Assembly: GCA_018343915.1 (NCBI GenBank)
Contig: JABRWF010000007.1
Location: 1,302,001-1,366,000, forward strand
DNA from: Agroathelia rolfsii
Taxonomy: Eukaryota; Basidiomycota; Agaricomycetes; Amylocorticiales; Amylocorticiaceae
Direction of reading: 5' to 3'
DNA length: 64,000 nucleotides
In this document: positions 43,542-55,607 of the stretch, one piece after another
Layout of the letters: each line of letters begins with the position of its first letter
Numbering within the stretch: position 1 is the stretch's first letter
Made by a program: the position numbers and the translations under genes
The notes under the pieces: generated by a model
Told to the model about the DNA's origin: nothing
Seen by the model: the letters and a program-made list of their open reading frames with translations, nothing else
Database searches by the model: none

Positions 43542-44431
43542 ATGTCGAGAAACTTGAAAGGCAGTGAACTTGAGCCCGAGGTACACCAACTAGATCACGA
43601 CAATTACATACATACCCATGAAGGGAATGCAAAATCCCAGAAGCTAACAGACAACTCGGATAATATTGACTGGGAAGACGAAGAAAAATGGCTTGCATTA
43701 CTGCGTAATTCGTTAGTCTCTCTTACTCATGTTTCCGAGCCCAATCATGCATACTAACCTGCATATATGCGTATCCATTTACTCTATTCCGCAGGAAAGA
43801 TGAGGCTATAGACCAAGACAGTGTAGTAGACGAACTCCAGACAGCATTTGATTACGCAGGTGGCGTTTGCCGCGAAGAATACGCACAGGAAAACCTGCCC
43901 GCTATCAAACGCGTCAAAGACATCCACATTCGTCTGGAGAACCAAGTGGATCCGGAAATTGCGTTAGGAATCACCAGATTCGAGGCGGTTTGCTTGAGAA
44001 GGGAAAGAGACGCTATTAAGGAAGAAGAAAAGATCAAAGAAGCCTATAATGTTTTGAAGGCAAGTAATCACAATGTTCCTGATTGGTAAGTCTTACATTT
44101 TCCTCCCTCCATTAGCAGACTATCACGCGCATCATGGAACAACTAAAAATGGCATACAAAGAGCGCGAGAAGCTATGGGACGAGTTTATTATGGAGTTTG
44201 ACACAATTGGTTTGAGTGTTTGGAACTAGGGCAGTTGATCCCCGTTCCTTACGGTTGCTGATTTGAGTTTCTTTAGCCGAGTCTACTCTCTCAGAACTGG
44301 ATGGGTTGCCAGAAGATGTGGATAAAATACACTTGTCAATGGAGAAGAAAGCGAGGGTAGCATCGAAAGCGGAAACGAATATTACCAGCAAGCGAGAGAA
44401 AAGACTCCGTGAATTCCTGGCTGCCGATTGA
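43542..44431 (+). CDS. Unrecognised acidic coiled-coil protein
   Basis: I do not recognise a family. Four exons can be joined: MSRNLKGSELEPEVHQLDHD to WLALLRNS, then KDEAIDQDSVVDELQTAFDY to EEKIKEAYNVLK, then TITRIMEQLKMAYKEREKLW, then AESTLSELDGLPEDVDKIHL to REKRLREFLAAD. The product is about 220 residues, charged, with heptad-like helices from about residue 90 to the end, no signal peptide and no membrane segment. The second intron appears to start with GC (GCAAGT) because the nearby GTAAGT gives a stop. Small acidic coiled-coil proteins of this look include kinetochore and tethering subunits, but I have no motif to choose one. The start is the first ATG in the frame. Confidence 0.65.
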
Positions 44432-45229
44432 ACGACCTCTTGTTATGGAATAGCTTTCTGATTCAAGTGAGCACAGCGAACAACGGAGTCTGCCCTTGGA
44501 AAGACTAATGTCTTTTTAGATCAGGGTTTAAGGGCCTGTGTAGTGTCCCTTACAATTTCTTGCATTATCCAGTTAGGTAATCTTCGGTCTCCACCACTCA
44601 CGATCTCAAGGTCCCCAGGGTCATGGCGGTCTCAATTGTAGCATTGGCATCATCATCGAGACCATTTCCCACGGACAGCGTTGCTCCTTTGACTTGCGAC
44701 CTTGTAATTTTTATGATATCAATTGTAAGAATGTTATGTTTCACAATGTTGTGAAACTGTAAAGGAAGACTGTTTCAAATGGCAGCCAGTGGGCGCACCT
44801 GACACCTCAGGCTGCGACCTGTGAAATATTAAATGATACTTTGTATTTCTTCCTTGAGTACATGTAGATCACATTACAAAGGATTTCATAAGTTACGAGT
44901 GCCAACAAGAGCCTGAGGCCTGAGATTCATTCCCTGAGATCTGAGACATTATGAATGAAACAATTTGACTCAATCCGTCACTACGCTCCTCCGAGTCTAG
45001 GTCCGACTTACGCACATAATATTACTAAAGTCAAGATGTGACAGTCCGTTTGACTTTTGATTTCTCCATCGTTCCATTCTGCTCCTAACCTGACGAGTAC
45101 TAGTAGGCCGGAGTGCTTCTCGCAAGTACTATAAGCTGCGCACACTCACCTTGCGTCGTAGCATACATCGACTCCTCTTTCTTTTATTTTTATCCTCTCT
45201 GGGCCTTGGTCACAATTACGGTTATCACT
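44432..45229. other. Intergenic upstream of TLC-domain gene
   Basis: No gene called. A minus-strand segment near 44620-44700 reads KGATLSVGNGLDDDANATIE in frame and looks coding-like but has no start, splice partners or recognised homologue. A TACTAGTA palindrome lies at 45098-45105, about 132 bp before the TLC start codon. Confidence 0.45.
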
Positions 45230-46658
45230 ATGTCTAACACCACCGACGTTCTGTCTCATACACGCGGGCTCATTCGCCAGGCCGCGCTACCTCTAGCCCA
45301 GCCTCCGTTCAATTTGACGCGCTTTCCCGAGAACGCAGATATTGCCCTGGCCGCATTCGTTCTCTTTACACTGACGCAGAACGTGTTTTCGCCCGCGCTC
45401 AGCAAGGCGTTGTTTCCAGACGCGTACGGCAAGGCCAATAGGAAAACACGTGCCAACTGGTCTGTTTGTCTACCCTCCCATTTTAGGGGTGTTTCGAAAA
45501 AATTGGAAGCTGGTGTTGATGCCCAGAAACACAAATTTCTGGTTTCTTTCTGAATTAGGGATTTGCACGTCGTTTCACAAGTACACGCGCTTTTGGTTAT
45601 CCCACTTGCATGGAGATGTCTAAACAGCCCCATGCTACTTGCGGATAAGGCGTTTGGATGGGACGATAAGTCTGGTATCGTTGGTGCCGTTGCTTGCGGG
45701 TAAGTTGTGCAGTCTGTTTGCTCCGGGTTGCTATTTAATTTTCGATTTTATACTGCAATGTACTGATATAATTTGTATGATACTGTTAGATATTTCTTCT
45801 GGGATGCACTCGAATCCGTGATCCATTTCACTGATTTTGGTTTCTTGGCGCATGGTAAAGTTTAAATGTCTTGGAAAGAGTACATGCGTTCTGATCTTCG
45901 AAATATGTGTTCATTCTGTCCACAGGCGTGTCGTGTTTATTTATTTACATGCTTGGCTTTGTGCGTATCTCACTGTTGTGTACTCAAACTGGTTTGAATG
46001 TTCTTAAACTTATGTTTGCTTCCAAAACAGCAACCCTTCCTGGGTTATTACGGCTGTCGTTTTCTCTTCTGGGAAGTGTATGTATTGCATCACTTGATTC
46101 ATAAGTTAGACCATAGAAATGAATCCCCGTTCTTTTGACAGGAGCACCGTGTTCTTGAATATTCACTGGTTCGTCCCTCTGGTGGACTGTATCATGGGTT
46201 CGCAGGCAAGTTAACCACTCTGTTGTCTTAGGTTTTTGGATAAAACCGGCCGCACGGGTAGTTTGCTCCAGGCGATCAATGGTGCCCTTCTCGTTGCCGT
46301 CTTCTTCATCGTACGCGTCATTTGGGGTGGTATGATGGTATGGTCTTTTTACTAAGCTTCGAGTTTGAGAGGGTCGTTTTCTCATTTATGTTTCCTTCCC
46401 AGTCCTATGAATTCTTCCACACACTTCGGGATGTCCTTCATCAAGTGCCGATCGTTAACGTGATTGTGTATGGCATCGGTAATATCTTGTTACAGGGTTT
46501 GAATTGGTTGTGGTACGTTTTCATCCGTTTCCCATTCGCCATTACCTTGTTTAACAATAACTGCGCGCACGAAAAGGTTCTTCAAGATGATTTCGGCTCT
46601 CCGCAAGAGATTCCAGTCTTCGCCCAAGTCCCGCGTTGCTCGTGAAAAACGAGAATGA
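45230..46658 (+). CDS. TLC-domain multi-pass membrane protein
   Basis: TRAM/LAG1/CLN8 family membrane protein. It begins MSNTTDVLSHTRGLIRQAAL and, after a long first exon, reads DLHVVSQVHALLVIPLAWRC, GWDDKSGIVGAVACG, YFFWDALESVIHFTDFGFLA, SCLFIYMLGF, QPFLGYYGCRFLFWE, then STVFLNIHWFLDKTG, RTGSLLQAINGALLVAVFFI, YEFFHTLRDVLHQVPIVNVI and a basic C-terminus ISALRKRFQSSPKSRVAREK. FLDKTGRTGS and the spacing of hydrophobic segments match the fungal TLC proteins close to TMEM56/TLCD-type, not ceramide synthases, since no Lag motif with paired His is evident. About eight exons. The start at 45230 was chosen over an upstream non-ATG extension of the frame. Role probably in membrane lipid homeostasis. 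Confidence 0.85.
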
Positions 46659-46852
46659 AAGGGCCACAGGGGACCATAGATTGAGGGGAGAGCTGTACTA
46701 AGTATTTGACACAAGCGCACATATCTACTTATATGGGTGGGTAATTAGACCTGTATGCGTATTGCTCTAAATTAGGTTACGTACATTAATCATGACCGGG
46801 AGTCCGTTCGACATAGCATATAGGACATACATGTAGAGCAGAGATCTTGTCT

Positions 46853-47900
46853 TTAATCTATGTTTTCTTTTGTCTGGGCCTCGAATGCATTCTGCACGAG
46901 AGCACGCACACGCGTTTCCCATGCAACAAGGTTCGCACGGCGGATGACTTCGACGCGGATTGACTCTGGCGAGTGGAGAATGGCATGTAGGTATGCGAAT
47001 GCCAGGGCATCGAGCGCTGTGGGCGATCTATGAAAGTGTATATATGCAGGGTAAATAACAAGGGAGATATAAAGGTAGAGCTAGTAAACGTACTCTGAGC
47101 CAAGGAACCAGGTGTCTGTCCCAAGACGATCTGATAGGGCACCAATAGCGTCTCTGTATTGGGACTCAATGATTTCTAGTGATACGCGGGTGCCAGTGGA
47201 AAGCGAGAGAGAAAACGAGAAGACGCCTCCCAGCATACCCGATGCGCCTTCGTCTTTTCGAACAGGGTCTGAGCCGGGCGTGGGTGAAATGAGATATCTC
47301 CAGCCGGACGGTTTGGGCTGCGCTAGGACCTATAAGAAGCGGGCTGCAAGTATAAGTACAATCTTCGTCTCGGACACCAGAACATGAAATAGAGTGCAAT
47401 CAGAATTAGAGACGCACGAACGCGTTATGCACGTCGCCCTCAAGCAGCGATACCCAAGCGCGGCTCTCGTCTTTGCTCTTCTCATCCTTGTACCCCTCTA
47501 GCTCGCCATTCTCGCCCACGTGCGCGTCGACCCAACCAGGGATCAAATGTGCGGCGAGTATATCTCCCGAGCCGTCATCCTCTTTGGGATTCTCCAAGGG
47601 GATGTGTAGGTTCGGTAGGTGTCGGTCAATAGCGCCGTCCGGAGTGATGTCCCACCGCAGAGCTGTCTGTTTGACGCCGCGCAGGGCGAGGTAGGCTTGC
47701 CATTTGAGACACTCGACGTCAGAGCTGAGCAGACTTGTTTGCTCTACATCAGAGTCGTGTGGGGGCAGGATCCAGAGTGTAGGCCGGGTGATGATAGTCT
47801 TGTGCGGTGGTGGAATGGGTGGGTAGGTATGCAGCGGGAACAGGGAAAAGAAGGATAGAACAGGCTTTGGGACATATCTGCTGGCAGCGGTGTTGGTCAT
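46853..47900 (-). CDS. Metaxin/Sam37-like mitochondrial outer-membrane protein
   Basis: Probable component of the sorting and assembly machinery for beta-barrel proteins. The N-terminal exon reads MTNTAASRYVPKPVLSFFSL, then PTLWILPPHDSDVEQTSLLS, SDVECLKWQAYLALRGVKQT and PLENPKEDDGSGDILAAHLI, which fits the GST-N/thioredoxin-like fold of metaxins (S-x-x-C-x-K/R near a membrane-facing helix). The C-terminal exons give YREAIGALSDRLGTDTWFLG and SPTALDALAFAYLHAILHSP, the metaxin GST-C signature. It ends VRALVQNAFEAQTKENID at 46853. Several introns. The upstream part of the frame begins with TTG; the ATG at 47900 is preferred. Mtx2/Tom37 type is likely but the exact orthologue is unsure. Confidence 0.7.
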
Positions 47901-48088
47901 TGCAAGAGCAGCTGGTTGGTCGAGAGTATTGACAGCCAACAAAGAAAGTACAAGTAACAAATAAGCTAATGAAGTCTAATGTAACACATATAGTCAGACT
48001 ACAAAAGATATCATTATTTTATTATCCCGATCCATTGGATAGGAAATGGAATGCTTCCGTCCCGCGCACTCGACTTGCATCAACTTGC

Positions 48089-51000
48089 ATGTCTCAAGGC
48101 AGCGACTCCCAATCGACCATCTCCCCCCCAGCATCTCCTATAACACATCCCAATGTCAGCCAAGGTGTAAATAATATTGGCCCAGCAGATGCGGCCGGCG
48201 CTGCTAAGCGTGCCAGCCAGCCCCGCCCGTTTCGCTTCAAGTGGGACTCTGCCACGGTAACGCATACTCAAGGTCCTGGTAGCGTCTCAGAAGCAACAGA
48301 CATACGTGGAGATTTCGTCCATGGACAGGGTAATCTGCCTACGGCACTGCTGCGCAATGCATCGATGGCGAGTCTGGCGCTGGGCGCCTTGCCTGTCCAC
48401 TGGAGCAGCTCCAAGCATGGCTTTCACGGTATGCAGCTCTCTCAGCTCACATGGTCCACGATGGTGTGTTGACATCACATCCTTGCGTCTACTAATGCAA
48501 AAAAAAAAAAAAAAAAATTGTGCATACAGCAATATCTACCGTCTTAAATAACCCGCATAAAAGCCAGGATCCTCCCAAGGCGCATTCATCCCTACCCTCT
48601 GTCCCGCCTGCGAATCTGCCCCGTATACGGCGTAAGGACTTTGATAGTTACTTGCGTAACATTGCCCCAGAATGGGAGCAATTCCAAAAGAACATGGAGC
48701 TCGGTCGCGAGGGCGTTGCACAGTTGGAGGCTGAAGGATCTTCATCACTCTTCGCTATCGACGATGGTGCTTCGCCCCCACCGACGCCGTCGACAGCGCG
48801 AACTCCGGTTGGCACATCAACCAAAGACAAGCCTCTTCCACCTCTTGAGAGCGTCCCTGCCGTATTCTTTGGGAGTACTTTTGACCTGAGCGATCCCAAG
48901 ACATTCGACGCCATTATCGAAGGCTCCTCGCTTGAAGATATCTCTCCGACTGCTGCATCGTCTTCGGGCCACGATCCAGATGCAGGCACCGTCTCACTTG
49001 TAGAGCGTCTCAGCCAGCACGCAGATACTATCGAGCAGCATCTTGTGCGCGAAATCTCGGTTCGCTCGACGTCCTTCTTTGCCGCGCTGGCAAATCTGCA
49101 GGACCTGCAAACGGAGTCTGCCGCGTGTCTGGAGCGTATCGGACGTTTACGTGGGCTGTTGCGCGAAGTAGATGAGGGGAGTGCCAAGCGTGGACTGCAA
49201 ATCGTACGCAAGCATGCGCAGAAGCGGAATCTTGCTCGCGTCGGGGAGGGTGTTGGCATGATTGCCGAGGTAGTAGAGATGACAGGCGTGGCGAGAAAGT
49301 TTGTCAGTGCAGGACAGTGGAATGAAGCACTAAGAGTGTTGTCTGAGATAGAATCGCGGTGGGATGTGCTTGAGTCAACTACCGAGGCCAGCAGCGACGC
49401 GAAGCAAGGCCATCGCAGGATGATATCCAAAGATTTACCTATGTTACCCTATGAAGGAAGACTATCCCCCATTGTCGACTCGCCAGTAGATATGTTATCA
49501 GGGTCGCATTTACTGCCATCTTTGACAGACCCACATCCGCCTGTGCGCCGGACAACTACAATGGCAACACCATTGTCGTCACTACAAGCGTTTGCTTCTC
49601 TACCTTCTCACTTGCAGGAGCTCACATTAGAAATTGCAACCGCCCTTACATCGGAGGTCGTTGATGTCCTGCGCACTGATTTACACGAACGCATCGCGTC
49701 TTCTACTTCTGGCGATAAACTGGATAGCATGCTGCGAGACCGGCTGCAACCATTGTTGCATGGACTATTGCGTACAAACCATGTCCAACAAGCGGCTTTG
49801 TCTTGGAGAGAGGTGGTTACAAACGAGATCACAGTGGTAATATCAAAGGTGGTTTTTCAATCTAGGTTATGCTAACACACTTCTGACGGTTTGTTTTCCT
49901 AGCATATACCATATGACCTGGACGAAGAGAACAAGCCTGCTCAGGAAGATAGCAAGTTAGGCGACCCTAACCCCTTTATTATCTGTTATTGACTTGAAAC
50001 GTGGTTTTTAGACCAGGACTTAATAGCCATCTGCAAGGCATGGAAGGCCCACAGTTCTTATCTTTGCTGAAGAAAGTTCACGTCAGCTTGCTCCGCGGCG
50101 TGGAGGGTTTGCAGTCCCAGGAGAATGTTATTGTACAAGAACTAGAACTAACCAGGTTATTTATCGTTTCCAAATATGTCTCTGTATTGGTTAATGACTT
50201 ACCTTGATTCTAGATCTTCATCTTCATCTACCATTGATATTCAGGCATTGCAAGAAGAGCTATCGGACATCCTCTCTTCTTTCGCAGAACTCGCGAATAC
50301 TCAGGTAGCCAAAATCGTGTCGTTACGCTCCGAACAGAATACTACACTTGAATTGGCGAGCTTCATGGAATTCTTCAACGAAACTTGGAGCTTCGTCGTT
50401 CAGTGTGAGATCCTCTCCCGACGCATGATTGTTGGGTTGCGAGGTGTGGTCGTTAGCCAGGTTGGTTCTCCATTCATTCCCCTTCGAGAAGACAATTTTA
50501 ACTCTGCGAACCTGCATATAGGCCAAAGTCTTTTTGCAGACGTTCCACCAAGCTCGCTTATCCATGTCTGCGAAGTTAGTGGAGGAAGAACAATGGAGCG
50601 CAGTAGATATTTCAAGACAAATCCAACACATCGCCGATATCCTCGTTGACTCTGCCGTACACGACCCGCCAGAACTTAAATTAACGAACAACCCAACTTC
50701 GCCGTCAACACTAGCCCCTTCATCTCCTTCTGCCCCACCTCCTCGGCCGAAGTCGCCCGTCTTACTTCCTTCACAAAATTTACATAATATGAATGGCAGT
50801 ATCGCCGCGTCGTCCGCGAGCGCGAAGCACCTCCGAATTGAGGAACGCGCATACTACGCAGTGTCAGCGACGACGGAAGTCATCGGTCTTCTGGCAGACT
50901 ACCTGCGAATCGTTATCGGTGTGCCGATGCTTACGACCGACACAATGTCGCGTACTATCGAATTTCTGAAGGCGTTCAACTCGCGTACGTGCCAGGTCGT

Positions 51001-53576
51001 ATTGGGCGCCGGCGCGATGCGCTCTGCCGGACTGAAGAATATCACAGCGAAACATCTTGGTGAGACGTTGTTGACCGCTCTACTTCGCTTCTGGAACGCG
51101 CTAATGCTAAATTATTCTTCAGCACTTGCATCGCAATCATTGTCCATCATGATTGCCCTAATCCCATATGTGCGCGAGACATTCCGCCGCCACCTTAGCC
51201 AAAAGCAAGCTGTCATTCTTGTCGAGTTTGACAAGTTAAAACGTGTAAGTCAATATCCTTATCTTTTGCTCTCGGTTGCAGTCACACCTCGCCACAAACC
51301 CCCATAATAAATTCTTTTCCGCATTTTATTAAATTTGTTGTAATAAGAATTTATCGTCCTACTTTTTTTTTTTCTTTTTTTCTGACCGATTCATTGGGAC
51401 TCATTCTGACTCATTGTTACGTCGCTCGGGCCTGGATCGCGAATTACACAGGATTATCAGGAACACCAGCATGAGATTCACGCCAAGCTTATCGCAATCA
51501 TGGGCGATCGATTGTCGACACATATTAAGATGTTTCAGGTATGCTTTCGATTATCCTCGTTGCCTCCTTTTTTCTGCTCCCCTCTCCTGTTGCTCCTGTC
51601 TTTTGTGGGCAGTTGTTTTCTTGAATTCCTCGGGCCGATGAGGGCGCGTCGTGCGCGTCCAAACGCCTGACGTCATTGTTCTCTGCAAATTTGACGCGTC
51701 GCTGGACACGTGGCGGATGCAATGAGACAATGACGTCAATCAACTTTATTTTATTTTTTTCTCGTCTTCTTACATGTCAAATCTGTGAGAACCGGGATGC
51801 GTATGGATCGGAGGGCCCTATACTGCATAGCGGTTGCGCGCTGTTAGCTGTTTTGGCGATATTTTTTGATGTCTTTTATTCGGCTGTCATCATGTCTCTC
51901 CTTTTCATGTTGCTGATGATGACAATGATGGCGTGCTCATGAACATTCTACAGGCCATCGACTGGTTGCATCCTGGTCCCGTGAACATGCCAAGCGGGGT
52001 CAGTAATTATATGGAGGTACTCGTGAGGGAAACTGTGACGTTGCACAAGGTGTTGTCGCGGTACCTGCCTGTGGGCGTTGTGGAGGTAAGTTGTTTTTAT
52101 CACCGCGTTATTGCTGCATTGTACTCTTTTTCTGCTTCTTGTTTCAACATACGTCACCTGCTTGTCCTTCCCCGCATTTTTCTTGTGTTGCACGTGTTGT
52201 ATTGTTGCGGGCGTAGTCGCGAGTGCGGAGGATTCCCATCCGTCACATGCATCCGTGATGTTTGATGGGGTTGTCGACGGACGGACTGTTGTCACTTATC
52301 CATCCAAATTGGTCAACGACTGCGTCATTTTCTTCTTTTTTTGCACGTCACAAATTTCTTCCCTCACCCCTTTGCCCTGTTTGTGATTCGAGCTCACTTA
52401 CATGCCCCACATCACAGGACGTCATGTCTCGAGTCTTCGCCGAGATCAACCACCGGCTCTCGAAAGCGTTCGGAGAGGTTGATTTACCCAACGTGGCGGC
52501 CAAGGAGAGGTCAGTTCGGTTGCCAGCTTCCAGTTTCTCGGTTCCGTCCTCTCCTTTCACCTTCCCTGGATTGTCACATGTACATATCATCATAGGTGAC
52601 AAGGCGGAAGAGGAACATCTAAAAGCAACCTTTTAAAAAGTTCTATTTGTGTGCTTTCTGTTATCTGACCGCAATATATTTGTACAGGTTGATTACGGAT
52701 GCGAGATACATGCATGCCAAGCTCTCGGGGCTCAAGAATGTAACCGGGCTGAGCAATATGCTTGAGACTGTTGTATCTGAACGACGCGTGACACCTCCAC
52801 AACAACAGGAACAGGCAGGCGCTTCTAACACTGCATTGGGCACTGTTGGCGCGACAGCATCAGCGTCACCACCAGCAGCAGCAACGAATGGCGTGACGCC
52901 CAGCGCGCCTTCACGTTTGAAAAGTCTGTTGTCGCGCAGTACGTCTGGCTCGTCTTCGAACGTGCGTTCGGCGACGCTGCCGCCGCCTGCAACGACAACG
53001 ACAATGGCGTCCGTAGGTGAGGAGAGAGCGTTATCGCCGATAGGTGCTATCGCTGCTGCATCGTCATCTTCCCCTATGGTGGTGCCATTCCAGAGTCCGT
53101 CCGTGATCTCTTTGGGAGGTGTGTCATCGCATACACCTTCACCAGCACCAGCACCCCCACCGCCCGGGTCGTCCGATGGCTCAAGTCACATGAAGAGTGC
53201 CCTGGAGCAGAGGTTGAATGGACTTATGGCATCCTCCTCCTCGTCTGGTATTGCTCGTACTTCTTCGAATGATAACCTCATGCTTGAGCAACAGCAACGG
53301 AGCGAGTCTCCGGAGACTTCTTCCAACGCTACTGGTACGGACGGCAGACGGATGAGTGCTAACGGGTACGGTGGATTTAGGCAGATGAGCATGACGAGCC
53401 CGAATCCAGATGTCGACATGTTTGCCGGATCATCAGCGTCGCCCGGCGCTACGCTGAGTCCACGGTTGGGCGAGGACCGCTCGTGGTCGCCTGGTTGGGC
53501 CTCTCCTCGGCGAGGACCGTCACGTGTGCCGTCCCCCGTGCCATTGGACCTGCCAGTGGAGGTGGAGCAAGGCTGA
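48089..53576 (+). CDS. VPS54: Vps54, GARP tethering complex subunit
   Basis: Subunit of the Golgi-associated retrograde protein complex (with Vps51, Vps52 and Vps53), which tethers endosome-derived vesicles at the trans-Golgi. The N-terminal exons hold a disordered leader (from MSQGSDSQSTISPPAS) and the core block IRRKDFDSYLRNIAPEWEQF, VFFGSTFDLSDPKTFDAIIE, LSQHADTIEQHLVREISVRS and IGRLRGLLREVDEGSAKRGL. Later exons give MEFFNETWSFVVQCEILSRR and, in the Vps54 C-terminal domain, LASQSLSIMIALIPYVRETF, RRHLSQKQAVILVEFDKLKR, then the final domain NYMEVLVRETVTLHKVLSRY and SRVFAEINHRLSKAFGEVDL. A long Ser/Pro-rich tail of about 270 residues follows. About 10 exons over 5.5 kb. An 18-base A run lies in the first intron. 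Confidence 0.93.
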
Positions 53577-55607
53577 AAAAGGGTAATAAGCAAGGCACCA
53601 GGCTCAGCTGTGACTGGTGGTGGTGATATGATGGCGGCGATGATGATGATGATGATGATGACGACGACGACGACGACTGTATTTCTTTTTTGCCATCTTT
53701 GTCTTAGCTTTGGATGGGGGATTTGTTGTTTGTTGTGGGGATGAATGTATGGACTGATGTGAATATACACTTTTTTCTATATGTTTCTTTTATGTTCTTT
53801 CATGTTACTCTAATCTGTTCTCTTTCTCTCGGTTGCTTCCATTGTTATGTTGGTATTTCTATATCTTTCTGCCTGTCTTTAAGATGGATCATTTTATTGT
53901 ATACTTGTGTGTTCTCTTCGGAAAGGGAGGGGCAGTGTGTAGTATAACAATGCTAATACGAGACCATGTTCTGGGGCTGACTGAATGAACTTTGAACGTG
54001 TGTCTTTAAACTATATTTCGAACCACCGAAACGGTGTAACATGTGTGGATCGGCATACACTACGCTCGCGCGCGAAAGAAGCGCATGCGTTTTCTCTTTT
54101 CCAAACAAACGGCGGAAGCTCTCCCGCCCCACTCGTGTCTCAGATCACCCTCTAAGAACTGCGCATGTGCGTTTTTGTTTTTGTTTTTGCTTTTGCTTTT
54201 TTTTTTGTTTTGTTTTGTTTTTGTTTTTCCGCCTCCCTATTCTCTTTCCTATGAATGATGGGCGTGACAATCCGGGGTATGATATACCAAAAGACCCCAG
54301 AGCCGATCATTGTCATTTTTTGTGCGCTGTTGCTTGCCATGTCGTGTCGTTAGGGTTGCGTCGCTAGACTAGATTGCACGTGCACATGTAAATATATACT
54401 ACAGCTCATCACGGGAGAGGGAGGGAGGGGGAGATGGCTACTATATCCCCCTTATATTCTATTGCTTTATTTATTTCTAGACTTCCATGGGAATGACCGA
54501 ACAGCTGCGAAGGAGATGGAACGGAAACTGTAATAGAGTCTGCAAGAATTATGGGGTGATCACACACACACAACACACCCATATTACCCATTTAGCGCGG
54601 TCATGAGCCCGGGGTGTGCGCGTGCAATGTGAGGACCTCTTGGATCTCGGCGGCGGCGGAAACATTTAGCTGATGGGTTGATCGGTCGTGAAGAGAGTGT
54701 ATATATGCGTATGTATGTGCGTATGTGTAATGCATAATGAGAAATTTCGGGCGTAACTGAAAGTGACAATAGTTGGATGGAATGATGTGTGATGGTATGA
54801 TGATGATGCCCTGCTGAGCAACGCACGCGGCTTAGCTCATGCTGACCTTTGGTAACCAGCTGAGCTCTCACTCGCGCGCGCGTTCTCGCCCTTGATGCAT
54901 AATGACGTGATGCATTCCGTAGGTGACGCCGATACGCGTTGTCTCGCCCAGGGATTTTTTTTCTTTTTTCTTTTTTCTTCTGGGAGAATGACTCGGTCAA
55001 TCTTATTTCGTTGTTATTATTACATGGCATATAGCATAGTATTTTACATTAGCGGGTATACAACTAACCTACGCTAGTGGAGAGGGGGGGTACTAGGGTC
55101 GTCATATGCATGGTGTATAACGCTATATTAGCCTTATGCTAAACACCACCCCAGTGGGGAGGGGAACTCGGAGCGCTGCAATTGTATGTACCCGACCCAG
55201 TATGGAATCATCCATCATCGGACTAATCACTAGAATGGAGACTGGGCTGGTACGCATGTGGCCGGCCGACGATGGCTAGTTGACTAGAGGCCCAGCACGG
55301 TCGTGGCCCGGCCCAGGGCGATGATGCCCAGGCGATGGTGCCAATGGGCAAATCCAAAAACAACGTGGGCGAGGACCATATCAGGCAGGGATCCGGAAGG
55401 AAGGAGGCGTGACAAAAGTGTGACAGATCGACAATAAATAAATAAAAATTCTTATACATGCAAAATTATCCGCCACGGACGAGACTCGTATATAATCTCC
55501 TCCTCCTCTGCCTCCTCCCTCCTGCCCCGCCCCCCCCGGTTCATGTCGACATCGCCCAACTGCCCAGTCCTATAGCACTTTCTGTCTCCTCTTCATCTAT
55601 CTGCCCT
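53577..55607. other. Intergenic, about 2 kb, simple-sequence rich
   Basis: 3' region of VPS54 and upstream region of the Ecl1-like gene. Contains a GAT/GAC microsatellite (53639-53677), T-rich tracts near 54172-54228 and 54955-54980, a G run near 55084 and GGGGAGGGG-type sequence near 55158, resembling fungal stress elements (inference). The large open frames at 54584-55030 and others are low-complexity and not supported. Confidence 0.5.
53639..53677 (+). repeat. (GAT)n(GAC)n compound microsatellite
   Basis: Tandem trinucleotide tract starting as GAT repeats and turning into GAC repeats, 62 bp downstream of the VPS54 stop codon. Likely polymorphic between strains. Confidence 0.85.

Noticed and set aside
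44620..44700. Short minus-strand segment reading GATLSVGNGLDDDANATIE
   Set aside because: Looks coding-like, but has no start, no stop context and no joinable exons. Possibly a relic; not enough to call.
54584..55030. Minus-strand frame of 148 codons, Arg/His rich
   Set aside because: Low-complexity intergenic sequence; no homologue and no conserved motif.
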